A stretch of 64,000 nt of DNA, taken from Streptomyces griseoviridis (GTDB taxonomy: Bacteria; Actinomycetota; Actinomycetes; Streptomycetales; Streptomycetaceae). Under the pieces are notes generated by a model. It was not told the DNA's origin, made no database searches, and was given only the letters and a program-made list of their open reading frames with translations. Shown here one piece after another: positions 1-7,539 of the stretch. The stretch is from positions 6,945,501 through 7,009,500 of the forward strand of contig NZ_CP029078.1 in assembly GCF_005222485.1 (NCBI RefSeq), written 5' to 3'. How positions within the stretch are numbered: the first letter of the stretch is position 1; each line of letters opens with the position of its first letter. Made by a program: the position numbers and the translations under genes.

Positions 1-731
1 TCGGGCCACAGCGACGCCTCGTCGAGCAGCACCTTGCCGCCCTCGGCGACGAGCTTCGACGCGGTCGGCTCCGGCACCCACGCGCCGTCTATGGAACCCG
101 CCTTGAAGGCGTCCGGGGTGATCTTGTTGTCGGTGCGGACGACGGTGACGTCACCCTTGCCGCTCTGCGCGTCGACCTTCCAGCCCTGCTCGGCCGCCCA
201 GTTGAGGAACGCCACGTCCTGCGTGTTGCCCAGCTGGGGCGTCGCGATCTTCTTGCCCTTGACGTCCTTCAGGGACGTGACCTTCTTCGGGTTCACGACC
301 AGCTTCACCCCGCCGGAAGCCGAACCGCCGATGATCTTCAGGCTCTTGCCCGCCGACTTGGTGTACCCGTTGATGGCCGGGGAGGGGCCGATCCACCCGA
401 TGTCGATGGAACCGGAGTTAAGCGCCTCGATCTCGGAAGGACCGGCGTTGAAGGTCGCGTACTGCGCCTTGGTGGCGCCCAACTCCTTCTGGAAGAGGCC
501 CTGTTCACGGCCGACCAGCGCGGTCGCGTGGGTCAGGTTGCCGAAGTAGCCGATCTTCACGGAGTCGAGGCCGTCGATCTTCTTCGAACCGGCGGCGACC
601 TTCTCGTTCGACGAGTCGTCCTTCGACTCGGAGCCGTAGCCGCAGGCGGCGAGGGCGAGCAGGGGCAGCGCGGCCAGCACGGCCGCACTCCGGCGCGTGA
701 ACCCGGAACGGGCGAAGCGGTTGGCAGGCAC
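1..731 (-). CDS. SsuA-like sulfonate/nitrate-type ABC transporter substrate-binding lipoprotein (partial, 3' end outside window)
   Basis: Periplasmic-type binding protein expected to capture an organosulfur compound (alkanesulfonate or similar) outside the membrane and pass it to an ABC permease. The GTG start at 731 gives a lipoprotein signal: basic MPANRFARSGFTRR, a hydrophobic core and the lipobox ALAAC, with the Cys near residue 30. Mature-protein motifs match the SsuA/TauA family: KIGYFGNLTHA, REQGLF, GSIDIGWIGPSPAING and DVKGKKIATPQLGNTQD. A GAGAGG ribosome-binding site lies upstream. The gene runs off the left edge, so the C-terminal lobe and the expected permease and ATPase genes are not visible. 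It follows cysN after a 235-nt gap in the same orientation, so it is probably the downstream end of the sulfur operon. Sulfonate specificity is inferred from family and neighbours. Confidence 0.85.
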   Translation of the reverse strand, partial: MPANRFARSGFTRRSAAVLAALPLLALAACGYGSESKDDSSNEKVAAGSKKIDGLDSVKIGYFGNLTHATALVGREQGLFQKELGATKAQYATFNAGPSEIEALNSGSIDIGWIGPSPAINGYTKSAGKSLKIIGGSASGGVKLVVNPKKVTSLKDVKGKKIATPQLGNTQDVAFLNWAAEQGWKVDAQSGKGDVTVVRTDNKITPDAFKAGSIDGAWVPEPTASKLVAEGGKVLLDEASLWP

Positions 732-859
732 GGGAGGTGTTCCTCTCGTTGGCCCGGCGGGCACGGTCTCTCAGGTCGTGGCCGGGAGGTCGGCAGGGTG
801 TCTTCGTCGTCTCGGAGACGTCCGGTGGGGGGACAGGGCGCGCAGGCGGTGCGCGTACG

Positions 860-964
860 TCATCGCGCACATCGCGCCACCCCGCCCTGCCCGCTGCCGA
901 GGTCGCCGCTGCCGACGCGGCCACCCTCCTTCGCGAACGTGGAGTAGAAATCGTTCGACGTCAT
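860..964 (-). CDS. possible 34-aa small ORF between cysN and the binding-protein gene
   Basis: An ATG two bases after the cysN stop (TGACCATG, the same layout as the cysD-cysN junction TAACCATG) opens 34 codons beginning MTSNDFYSTFAKEGG and ending VARCAR. It has no recognisable domain and no separate strong ribosome-binding site, so any translation would depend on re-initiation after cysN. It may be a real small coupled gene or chance. Only the junction geometry and the non-GC-biased start of the peptide support it. Confidence 0.25.
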   Translation of the reverse strand: MTSNDFYSTFAKEGGRVGSGDLGSGQGGVARCAR

Positions 965-966
965 GG

Positions 967-2304
967 TCAGAAGTCCCAACCGTCGTCGTCCGCCGGGTCC
1001 TTGACCGGGTCGGGGGCCGCGAACGACTCGCCGACCATGCCCGCCGTGAGCGTGGTGCCGTCGCTGGGGTCGATCAGGATGAACGAGCCGGTACGCCGTG
1101 AGTCGGCGTACGCGTCCACCGGCAGCGGCTCCGCGGTGCGGATCTTCACCCGGCCGATGTCGTTGGCAACGAGCTGCCCCGGGTGCGGGTGCAGGGACAG
1201 GTCGTCGAGGGTGAGGCGGGACGGGATGTCCTTGACGATCGCCTTGACGGTGCGGGTGCCGTGCTTGAGCAGCACCCGGTGCCCGACGGTCAGCGCCTGG
1301 TCGGCGACATGGCAGACGGTCGCCTCGATGTCCTGGGTGGTCGGCGGGGCGTCCTCGCCCGGCACGATCAGGTCGCCGCGCGAGATGTCGATGTCGTCCT
1401 CGAGGAGCAGCGTCACCGACTGCGTCGTCCACGCCACCTGGACCGGCTCGCCGAGCAGGTCGATACCGGCGATCCGCGAGGAGCGCCCGGACGGCAGGAC
1501 GGTGACGTCCTCACCGACCCGGAACGAACCGGCGGCGATCTGGCCTGCGTACCCCCGGTAGTCGGGGTGCTCCGCGGTCTGCGGGCGGATCACGTACTGC
1601 ACGGGCAGCCGGGCGTGGCAGTGGCTCAGGTCGTGGCTGACCGGGACCGTCTCCAGGTGTTCGAGGACGGTGGGGCCGCCGTACCAGTCCATCGTCGCGG
1701 ACGGCTCCACCACGTTGTCGCCGGCCAGCGCGGAGATCGGGATCGCGGTGACCTCGGGCACGCCCAGCTCGGTCGCGTACGCCGTGAACTCCTCGGCGAT
1801 CGCCGCGAACACCGGCTCCCGGTAGTCGACCAGGTCCATCTTGTTGACGGCGAGCACGACGTGCGGCACCCGCAGCAGCGCGGCGATCGCCGCGTGCCTG
1901 CGGGTCTGCTCGACGACGCCGTTGCGGGCGTCCACCAGGATCACGGTCAGTTCGGCGGTGGAGGCGCCGGTGACCATGTTGCGGGTGTACTGCACGTGGC
2001 CGGGGGTGTCGGCGAGGATGAAGCGGCGTCGGGGGGTGGCGAAGTAGCGGTAGGCGACGTCGATGGTGATGCCCTGTTCGCGTTCGGCGCGGAGGCCGTC
2101 GGTGAGGAGGGCGAGGTCGGGGGTGTCCTGGCCGCGGTTGCGTGAGGCGTGGGCGACGGCTTCGAGCTGGTCGGTGAGGACGGACTTGGAGTCGTGGAGG
2201 AGGCGTCCGACGAGGGTGGATTTGCCGTCGTCGACGGAGCCTGCGGTGGCGAAGCGCAGGAGGGTGGTGTCGGCGAGCGGGCCGGTGGTGGTGGGTGTCG
2301 TCAT
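967..2304 (-). CDS. cysN: sulfate adenylyltransferase subunit 1 (GTPase subunit)
   Basis: Regulatory GTPase of ATP sulfurylase. GTP hydrolysis drives formation of adenosine phosphosulfate (APS) from ATP and sulfate by the CysD partner. The 445-residue product has the translation-factor GTPase fold: P-loop GSVDDGKS at about residues 22-29, DTPGH switch II, NKMD guanine-specificity motif, then EF-Tu-like beta-barrel domains 2 and 3. Length matches stand-alone CysN (no fused CysC kinase; a separate cysC is present). The ATG at 2304 is two bases after the cysD stop, so translation is probably coupled. A much longer upstream extension of this frame is only an antiparallel shadow of cysD. Confidence 0.95.
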   Translation of the reverse strand: MTTPTTTGPLADTTLLRFATAGSVDDGKSTLVGRLLHDSKSVLTDQLEAVAHASRNRGQDTPDLALLTDGLRAEREQGITIDVAYRYFATPRRRFILADTPGHVQYTRNMVTGASTAELTVILVDARNGVVEQTRRHAAIAALLRVPHVVLAVNKMDLVDYREPVFAAIAEEFTAYATELGVPEVTAIPISALAGDNVVEPSATMDWYGGPTVLEHLETVPVSHDLSHCHARLPVQYVIRPQTAEHPDYRGYAGQIAAGSFRVGEDVTVLPSGRSSRIAGIDLLGEPVQVAWTTQSVTLLLEDDIDISRGDLIVPGEDAPPTTQDIEATVCHVADQALTVGHRVLLKHGTRTVKAIVKDIPSRLTLDDLSLHPHPGQLVANDIGRVKIRTAEPLPVDAYADSRRTGSFILIDPSDGTTLTAGMVGESFAAPDPVKDPADDDGWDF

Positions 2305-2306
2305 GG

Positions 2307-3251
2307 TTAGAAGTACCCCTCGCGTTTGCGGTCTTCCATCGCGGCCTCGGACATCTTGTCGTCGGCGCGGGTGGCCCCGCGCTCGGTGAGGCGGGAGGCG
2401 GCGATCTCGGTGATGACGGCGTCCAGGGTGGTCGCGTCGGAGTCGACCGCGCCGGTGCAGGACATGTCGCCGACCGTGCGGTAGCGCACGAGCCGTTTCT
2501 CCACGGTCTCGCCGTCCTTGGGGCCGCCCCACTGGCCTGCGGTCAGCCACATCCCGGCCCGCCGGAACACCTCGCGTTCGTGGGCGAAGTAGATGTCGGG
2601 GAGTGTGATGGCTTCGCGGGCTATGTACTGCCAGACGTCGAGTTCGGTCCAGTTGGAGAGGGGGAAGACGCGGACGTGTTCGCCGGGGGCGTGGCGTCCG
2701 TTGTAGAGGTTCCAGAGTTCGGGGCGCTGGCGGCGGGGGTCCCATTGGGAGAATTCGTCGCGCAGCGAGAAGACGCGTTCTTTGGCGCGGGCTTTCTCCT
2801 CGTCGCGTCGGCCGCCGCCGAAGACGGCGTCGAAGCGTTCGGTCTGGATCTTCTCGGTGAGGGGGAGGGTCTGGAGGGGGTTGCGGGTTCCGTCGGGTCG
2901 TTCGCGCAGGGTGCCGCGGTCGATGTAGTCCTGGACGGAGGCGATGTGCAGGCGCAGGCCGTGGTGTTCGACGGTGCGGTCGCGGTAGTCGAGGACCTCG
3001 GGGAAGTTGTGGCCGGTGTCGACGTGGAGGAGGGAGAAGGGGACGGCGGCGGGGGTGAAGGCTTTGAGGGCGAGGTGCAGCATGACGATGGAGTCCTTGC
3101 CGCCGGAGAAGAGGATCACCGGCCGTTCGAACTCGCCCGCGACCTCGCGGAAGATGTGGACGGCCTCCGACTCCAGCGCGTCCAGATGCGACAGCGCGTA
3201 CGGGCTGCCGGTGCCCTCGTCGCCCTCGTGGACGGTAGCGGCGATGGTCAT
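2307..3251 (-). CDS. cysD: sulfate adenylyltransferase subunit 2
   Basis: Catalytic subunit of ATP sulfurylase, acting with CysN in the cytoplasm to make APS. It is 314 aa, the normal length. The PP-loop ATP-pyrophosphatase motif FSGGKDS is at residues 48-54, followed by LLHVDTGHNFPEV and the conserved C-terminal RTVGDMSCTGAV and KREGYF segments. The start ATG (3251) overlaps the cysC stop in an ATGA arrangement, which fixes the start and indicates coupled translation. Confidence 0.96.
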   Translation of the reverse strand: MTIAATVHEGDEGTGSPYALSHLDALESEAVHIFREVAGEFERPVILFSGGKDSIVMLHLALKAFTPAAVPFSLLHVDTGHNFPEVLDYRDRTVEHHGLRLHIASVQDYIDRGTLRERPDGTRNPLQTLPLTEKIQTERFDAVFGGGRRDEEKARAKERVFSLRDEFSQWDPRRQRPELWNLYNGRHAPGEHVRVFPLSNWTELDVWQYIAREAITLPDIYFAHEREVFRRAGMWLTAGQWGGPKDGETVEKRLVRYRTVGDMSCTGAVDSDATTLDAVITEIAASRLTERGATRADDKMSEAAMEDRKREGYF

Positions 3252-3784
3252 GCCAGTCCCCTCTCGGTGAGCAGCGCGTGCACGGCCGCCGCGGACTCCC
3301 GCACGCTCTGGTGCTGCGACTCGATCCGCAGATCCGGCGACTCGGGCTCCTCGTAAGGGTCGTCGACCCCGGTCAGCCCGGACAGCTCGCCCGCCGCCTG
3401 CTTGGCGTACAGGCCCTTCACGTCCCGCTCGCTGCACACCTCGACCGGCGTCGCCACATGCACCTCCAGATACGCGCTGCCGCCCTCCTGATGGCGCCGC
3501 CGCACCGCGTCCCGGCTCTCCGCGTACGGCGCGATCACCGGGACCAGCGCCTTGACGCCGTTACGGGCGAGGAGTTCGGCGAGGAAGCCGACGCGCTGCA
3601 CGTTGGTGTGCCGGTCCTCGCGGCTGAAGCCGAGGCCGGCCGAGAGGAACTCGCGGATCTCGTCGCCGTCGAGCACCTCGACGAGGTGGCCCTCGGCCTT
3701 CAGCCGGCCTGCCAGCTCGTACGCGATGGTGGTCTTGCCCGCGCTCGGCAGACCCGTGAGCCAGACGGTGGCTCCGGTCGTCAC
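3248..3784 (-). CDS. cysC: adenylylsulfate (APS) kinase
   Basis: Phosphorylates APS to PAPS. The P-loop GLPSAGKT is at residues 11-18, followed by the family motifs EVLDGDEIREFL, GFSREDRHTNVQR and GLYAKQAAGE. I chose the GTG at 3784 because an AGGAG ribosome-binding site lies seven bases upstream and the protein then begins MTTGATVWLTGLPSAGKTT at the usual 178-aa length. An in-frame ATG at 3874 would add 30 low-complexity Thr/Ala residues and overlap the cysH stop by ATGA, so it is a credible alternative start. Because cysH encodes an APS-type reductase, PAPS made here may serve sulfation or supply control rather than the main reduction path (inference). Confidence 0.93.
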   Translation of the reverse strand: MTTGATVWLTGLPSAGKTTIAYELAGRLKAEGHLVEVLDGDEIREFLSAGLGFSREDRHTNVQRVGFLAELLARNGVKALVPVIAPYAESRDAVRRRHQEGGSAYLEVHVATPVEVCSERDVKGLYAKQAAGELSGLTGVDDPYEEPESPDLRIESQHQSVRESAAAVHALLTERGLA

Positions 3785-3870
3785 GTGGTTCTCCTGTTGG
3801 TCGACGGCGGTGGCGGCGGTGGCGGTGGCGGGGGGAACGGTCTCGGTGGCGGCCGTGGTGTGTGTGGTCG

Positions 3871-4581
3871 TCATCCGTGCAGCCCGCACTCCGTCTTGCC
3901 GCTCCCGGACCAGCGGCCGGAGCGGGCGTCCTCGCCCTCCAGCACCCGCCGGGTGCAGGGGGCGCAGCCGACGGAGGCGTAGCCGTCCATCAGCAGCGGG
4001 TTGGTCAGCACGCCGTGCTCGGCGACGTAGGCGTCCACGTCGTCCTGGGTCCAGCGGGCGATCGGCGAGATCTTGACCTTCCGCCGCTTCGCGTCCCAGC
4101 CGACGACCGGGGTGGTGGCCCGGGTCGGCGACTCGTCGCGGCGCAGCCCCGTCGCCCAGGCCAGATACGAGGTGAGGCCCTGTTCGAGCGGCTCCACCTT
4201 GCGCACTCGGCAGCACAGGTCGGGGTCGCGGTCGTGCAGCCGGGGGCCGTGCTCCGCGTCCTGCTCGGCGACCGTGCGGCGCGGCGTGAGGGTGATGACG
4301 TTGACGTCCATCACGGCCTCGACCGCGTCCCGGGTGCCGATGGTCTCCGGGAAGTGGTAGCCGGTGTCGAGGAAGACGACGTCGACGCCGGGCAGCGCGC
4401 GGGAGGCGAGGTGGGCGACGACCGCGTCCTCCATCGACGAGGTCACGCAGAACCTGCGGCTGAAGGTGTCGGCCGCCCACTGGAGGATCTCCAGCGCGGA
4501 GGCGTCCTCCAGGTCGCGGCCCGCCTGCTCGGCGAGCGCCTTGAGGTCTTCGGTGCGGTCCTTCTCCTGAACGGCGGTCAT
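3871..4581 (-). CDS. cysH: phosphoadenylyl/adenylyl-sulfate reductase (APS-reductase type)
   Basis: Reduces activated sulfate to sulfite using thioredoxin or a similar thiol donor. The 236-aa protein carries the cysteine pairs C123-C124 and C206-C209, the 4Fe-4S signature of assimilatory APS reductases, and the C-terminal catalytic ECGLHG with C232. Classical PAPS-only CysH proteins lack the cluster cysteines, so APS is the likelier substrate. The start ATG at 4581 overlaps the stop of the preceding 59-aa gene (ATATGA). Confidence 0.94.
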   Translation of the reverse strand: MTAVQEKDRTEDLKALAEQAGRDLEDASALEILQWAADTFSRRFCVTSSMEDAVVAHLASRALPGVDVVFLDTGYHFPETIGTRDAVEAVMDVNVITLTPRRTVAEQDAEHGPRLHDRDPDLCCRVRKVEPLEQGLTSYLAWATGLRRDESPTRATTPVVGWDAKRRKVKISPIARWTQDDVDAYVAEHGVLTNPLLMDGYASVGCAPCTRRVLEGEDARSGRWSGSGKTECGLHG

Positions 4582-4757
4582 ATGTCGTCTCCCGCTCGGT
4601 CGGTGGGCTTCAGTCCCCGGGCGAGCAGCCCGAGGAACTTCAGCTGAAAGGCGCGGTTGCAGGCCGCGCATTCCCACGCGCCGTGGCCCTGTTCGCTCGG
4701 ACGCAGATCCTCGTCGCCGCAGTAGGGGCAGTAGAAGGGCGCGGCCCGCTCGCTCAT
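4578..4757 (-). CDS. 59-aa zinc-ribbon-like protein in the sulfur operon
   Basis: A small gene locked between sir and cysH. Its ATG at 4757 overlaps the sir stop (ATGA) and its own stop overlaps the cysH start. The product begins MSERAAPFYCPYCGDEDLRP and contains two CxxC pairs (CPYC near residue 10 and CAAC near residue 31), the spacing of a zinc ribbon or rubredoxin-like metal site. The Streptomyces sulfur cluster is known to carry a small uncharacterised protein here. A role in electron delivery or cofactor handling for Sir/CysH is inference. Its translation looks certain from the double overlap. Confidence 0.85.
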   Translation of the reverse strand: MSERAAPFYCPYCGDEDLRPSEQGHGAWECAACNRAFQLKFLGLLARGLKPTDRAGDDI

Positions 4758-6451
4758 GACAGGGACTCCTCGGAGGCGCGGGAGGCCCAGGCGGCGAACC
4801 GCTCGCCGTCCTCGCGCTCCTCCTTGAACCGGGTGAGGACGCGCTCGATGTAGTCGGGCAGCTCGTCCGAAGTGACCTTCAGGCCACGGACCTTGCGGCC
4901 GAAACCGGCTTCGAGGCCGAGGGCGCCCCCGAGGTGCACCTGGTAGCCCTCGACCTGCTCGCCGTCGGCGTCGAGGACCAACTGCCCCTTGAGACCGATG
5001 TCCGCGACCTGGATGCGGGCGCAGGCGTTCGGGCAGCCGTTGATGTTGATGGTGAGGGGCTCGTCGAACTCCGGGATGCGGCGCTCCAGTTCGTCGATGA
5101 GGGAGGCGCCGCGCGCCTTGGTCTCGACGATGGCGAGCTTGCAGTACTCGATGCCGGTGCAGGCCATGGTGCCGCGCCTGAAGGGCGAGGGGCGGACCGC
5201 GAGGTCAAGCGCTTCGAGGCCCGCGACCAGGGAGTCGACCTGGTCCTTGGCCACGTCGAGCACGACCATCTTCTGCTCGGCGGTGGTGCGGACCCGGCCC
5301 GAGCCGTGCGCCTCGGCGACCTCGGCGATCTTGGTGAGGGTGGTGCCGTCGACCCGGCCGACGCGCGGCGCGAACCCGACGTAGTACAGGCCGTCCTTCT
5401 GCCGGTGCACGCCGACGTGGTCGCGCCAGCGCTCGACGGGCTGGTCGGGCGCCGGGCCGTCGATCAGCGCGCGCTTCAGGTACTCCGTCTCGAGGACCTG
5501 GCGGAACTTCTCGGTGCCCCAGTCGGCGACCAGGAACTTCAGCCGGGCGCGGGTGCGCAGCCGGCGGTAGCCGTAGTCGCGGAAGATCGAGATGACGCCC
5601 TCGTAGACGTCGGGGACCTCGTCGAGCGGGACCCAGGCGCCGAGCCGCTGGCCGATCTTCGGGTTGGTGGAGAGGCCGCCGCCGACCCACAGGTCGAAGC
5701 CGGGGCCGTGCTCGGGGTGGACGACGCCGACGAAGGCGATGTCGTTGATCTCGTGCGCCACGTCGAGCAGCGGCGACCCGGAGATCGCCGACTTGAACTT
5801 GCGGGGCAGGTTCGAGAACGCCTGGTCGCCGATGATCCGGCGCTGGATCTCGTCGATGGCGGGGGTGCCGTCGATGATCTCGTCCTCGGCGATGCCGGCG
5901 ACGGGGGAGCCTAGGATCACGCGGGGCGTGTCACCGCAGGCCTCGGTGGTGGAGAGGCCGACGGCCTCCAGGCGGTTCCAGATCTCGGGGACGTCTTCGA
6001 TCCGGATCCAGTGGTACTGCACGTTCTGCCGGTCGGTGAGGTCGGCGGTGCCGCGCGCGAACTCCTGCGAGATCTCGCCGATCACCCGGAGCTGGGCGGT
6101 GGTGAGCCGGCCGCCGTCGATGCGGACGCGCAGCATGAAGTACTCGTCGTCCAGCTCCTCGGGCTCCAGGATCGCGGTCTTGCCGCCGTCGATCCCGGGC
6201 TTGCGCTGGGTGTAGAGGCCCCACCAGCGCATCCGGCCGCGCAGGTCGTTGGGGTCGATCGACTGGAACCCGCGTTTGGAGTAGATCGTCTCAATGCGTG
6301 TCCGCACGTTGAGACCGTCGTCGTCCTTCTTGAACTGCTCGTTGCCGTTGAGCGGGGTGAAGTGCCCCGCGGCCCACTGGCCCTCACCGCGGTGACGGCT
6401 CGCCTTGCGACGGGGAGTCTCGGCAGCGGGGTTCTGCGGGGTGGCGGCCAT
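4754..6451 (-). CDS. sir: ferredoxin-type nitrite/sulfite reductase (assimilatory sulfite reductase)
   Basis: Siroheme and 4Fe-4S enzyme that reduces sulfite to sulfide in six electrons, probably from reduced ferredoxin. The 565-aa length is right for the single-chain actinobacterial enzyme. Cluster/siroheme ligands are visible as C431 and C437 (CTGIEYC) and C473 and C477 (CPNAC) in the usual CX5C...CX3C pattern, and both ferredoxin-like half-repeats are present. The ATG at 6451 has a GGAGG nine bases upstream. Its place at the head of cysHCDN, rather than in a nitrate cluster, favours sulfite over nitrite. A leader peptide at 6580-6663 precedes it and probably controls the operon. Confidence 0.94.
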   Translation of the reverse strand: MAATPQNPAAETPRRKASRHRGEGQWAAGHFTPLNGNEQFKKDDDGLNVRTRIETIYSKRGFQSIDPNDLRGRMRWWGLYTQRKPGIDGGKTAILEPEELDDEYFMLRVRIDGGRLTTAQLRVIGEISQEFARGTADLTDRQNVQYHWIRIEDVPEIWNRLEAVGLSTTEACGDTPRVILGSPVAGIAEDEIIDGTPAIDEIQRRIIGDQAFSNLPRKFKSAISGSPLLDVAHEINDIAFVGVVHPEHGPGFDLWVGGGLSTNPKIGQRLGAWVPLDEVPDVYEGVISIFRDYGYRRLRTRARLKFLVADWGTEKFRQVLETEYLKRALIDGPAPDQPVERWRDHVGVHRQKDGLYYVGFAPRVGRVDGTTLTKIAEVAEAHGSGRVRTTAEQKMVVLDVAKDQVDSLVAGLEALDLAVRPSPFRRGTMACTGIEYCKLAIVETKARGASLIDELERRIPEFDEPLTININGCPNACARIQVADIGLKGQLVLDADGEQVEGYQVHLGGALGLEAGFGRKVRGLKVTSDELPDYIERVLTRFKEEREDGERFAAWASRASEESLS

Positions 6452-6579
6452 GGTTCTACGTCCTCCGGGACAGGCGGGAAGGCGGCTCTAACCTGCGCGT
6501 TCGGGCGCATGGGCGGACCGGCGCGGCGCTGCGCGGGCACACGGGGAAGGAGCGGGAGACGTCGGCGGTGCTGGGACTC
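6452..6579 (-). promoter_or_regulatory. untranslated region between the leader peptide and sir
   Basis: 128 bases that would be transcribed between the leader-peptide stop and the sir start. They contain several complementary GCGC-rich segments (about 6495-6535) and end in a clear GGAGG ribosome-binding site. If the leader works by attenuation or by masking the sir ribosome-binding site, the switch has to lie here. I could not single out one convincing terminator/antiterminator pair by eye. Confidence 0.4.
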
Positions 6580-6663
6580 TCAGCCCGCCGGACAGATGGC
6601 GCTGGACATGCGGCCGAGGTCGACGTGTCGCCGACTCACCAAGGCAATCCCAGTTCCAGACAT
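6580..6663 (-). CDS. cysteine-containing sulfur-operon leader peptide (27 aa)
   Basis: The ATG at 6663 opens 27 codons with the stop at 6580, reading MSGTGIALV then SRRHVDLGRMSSAICPAG. The segment RRHVDLGR..SSA.C matches the short leader peptides repeatedly found upstream of sulfur-assimilation genes in Streptomyces. The single Cys codon four residues from the end is what a cysteine-sensing ribosome-stalling leader would need. It lies 128 nt upstream of sir in the same orientation. The family resemblance is from memory; that it controls sir-cysHCDN is a strong inference from position. Confidence 0.85.
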   Translation of the reverse strand: MSGTGIALVSRRHVDLGRMSSAICPAG

Positions 6664-6685
6664 GACGGAAGCGTGTCACGGCGTT

Positions 6686-6700
6686 CTGGACACAGTCCAG
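6686..6700. promoter_or_regulatory. inverted repeat upstream of the sulfur leader (candidate operator)
   Basis: CTGGAC-ACA-GTCCAG is a perfect 6-bp inverted repeat with a 3-base centre, lying 23-37 bases upstream of the leader-peptide start, where a promoter-proximal operator would sit. The cognate regulator is unknown. Confidence 0.4.
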
Positions 6701-6800
6701 CTTCGTCCGCCATCCGGACACCCTTGTCTCGCAGAGCAAGACGCGGGTGTCCTCGGTCACCCCACCGGACGGAGTCCGGGACGGCGGGAAGGGGCGCAGG

Positions 6801-7373
6801 TCAGGCGGGGTACGCCCCGGGCCACGGGCCGGGCGTCGCGACCTCGGGCTCCTCCTCGACCTTGGTGTCGAAGAGGGTGAAGCCGCGGCGCTGGTAGTTG
6901 TCCATCGCGTGCTCCCCGTCCAGGCTGCACGTATGCAGCCAGACCCGCTTGGTGACGGCGAGTCCGGGCCACCGGCTCTCCAGGTCCCAGGCGCGGGCGG
7001 CACCGTACGCGAGCAGATGTCCGCCGATCCGGCGGCCGCGGAAGTCGGGCAGCAGTCCGAAGTGGACGATCTCCACGACCCCGTCGTCCTGCGGGACCAG
7101 TTCCGCGTAGCCCGCGGGGGTGCCCCGGTCGAAGGCCACCCAGGTCTCCACGCCCGCCCGGTCCAGATGCTGGACCCAGCGGGCGCGGCTCCAGCCGAGC
7201 CGGTCGGTCCAGCGGATGTCGCCGCCGACCGCCGTGTACAGGAACCGGCTGAACTCGGGGGAGGGCACCTCGGAGCGGACGATCCTGACGTCACCCTCCG
7301 GCGCGGCGGCCGGGAGGAGGTCGGTCGGGGCGGTCTGCTCCAGAGACCAGGTGGTCACGGGGATGTTCGTCAT
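6801..7373 (-). CDS. GNAT-family N-acetyltransferase
   Basis: A 190-aa cytoplasmic acetyltransferase of the Gcn5-related superfamily. The acetyl-CoA pyrophosphate-binding motif A is seen as FGLLPDFRGRRIGGHLLAYG, with RGRRIGG at about residues 112-118, preceded by the EIVHF beta-strand and followed by the VTKRVWLHTCSLDGEHAMDNYQ region, where a Tyr and the RRGF turn sit at the usual end of the fold. The acceptor substrate cannot be told from the sequence. The gene ends about 140 bases upstream of the sulfur leader and is probably a separate transcription unit. Confidence 0.88.
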   Translation of the reverse strand: MTNIPVTTWSLEQTAPTDLLPAAAPEGDVRIVRSEVPSPEFSRFLYTAVGGDIRWTDRLGWSRARWVQHLDRAGVETWVAFDRGTPAGYAELVPQDDGVVEIVHFGLLPDFRGRRIGGHLLAYGAARAWDLESRWPGLAVTKRVWLHTCSLDGEHAMDNYQRRGFTLFDTKVEEEPEVATPGPWPGAYPA

Positions 7374-7470
7374 GCCCGCCAGAGAATCACCTGAGGGGCG
7401 GAACTGTCGATCGTCCCCTGGAGTCGCGGCCTGCCGACCGGTCCGTGAGCCGGTCAGGGCAGCGATCCGA

Positions 7471-7500
7471 TCCGGTCCGGTCCGGTCCGGTCCGGTCCGG
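7471..7500. repeat. pentanucleotide tandem repeat (TCCGG x6)
   Basis: Six perfect TCCGG units, followed to about 7545 by degenerate GGTCCGGT/CCGGTC copies, in the 166-bp spacer between the GNAT gene and the secreted-protein gene. The last degenerate copies overlap the stop region of the latter. Confidence 0.8.
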
Positions 7501-7539
7501 TCAGCGGTCCGGTCCGGTTCGGTCAGTGGACCGGTCCGG

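Noticed and set aside
3785..3874. N-terminal 30-residue Thr/Ala extension of CysC from the ATG at 3874
   Set aside because: Possible because of its overlap with the cysH stop, but the GTG at 3784 has a strong AGGAG and gives the normal family length; kept only as an alternative.
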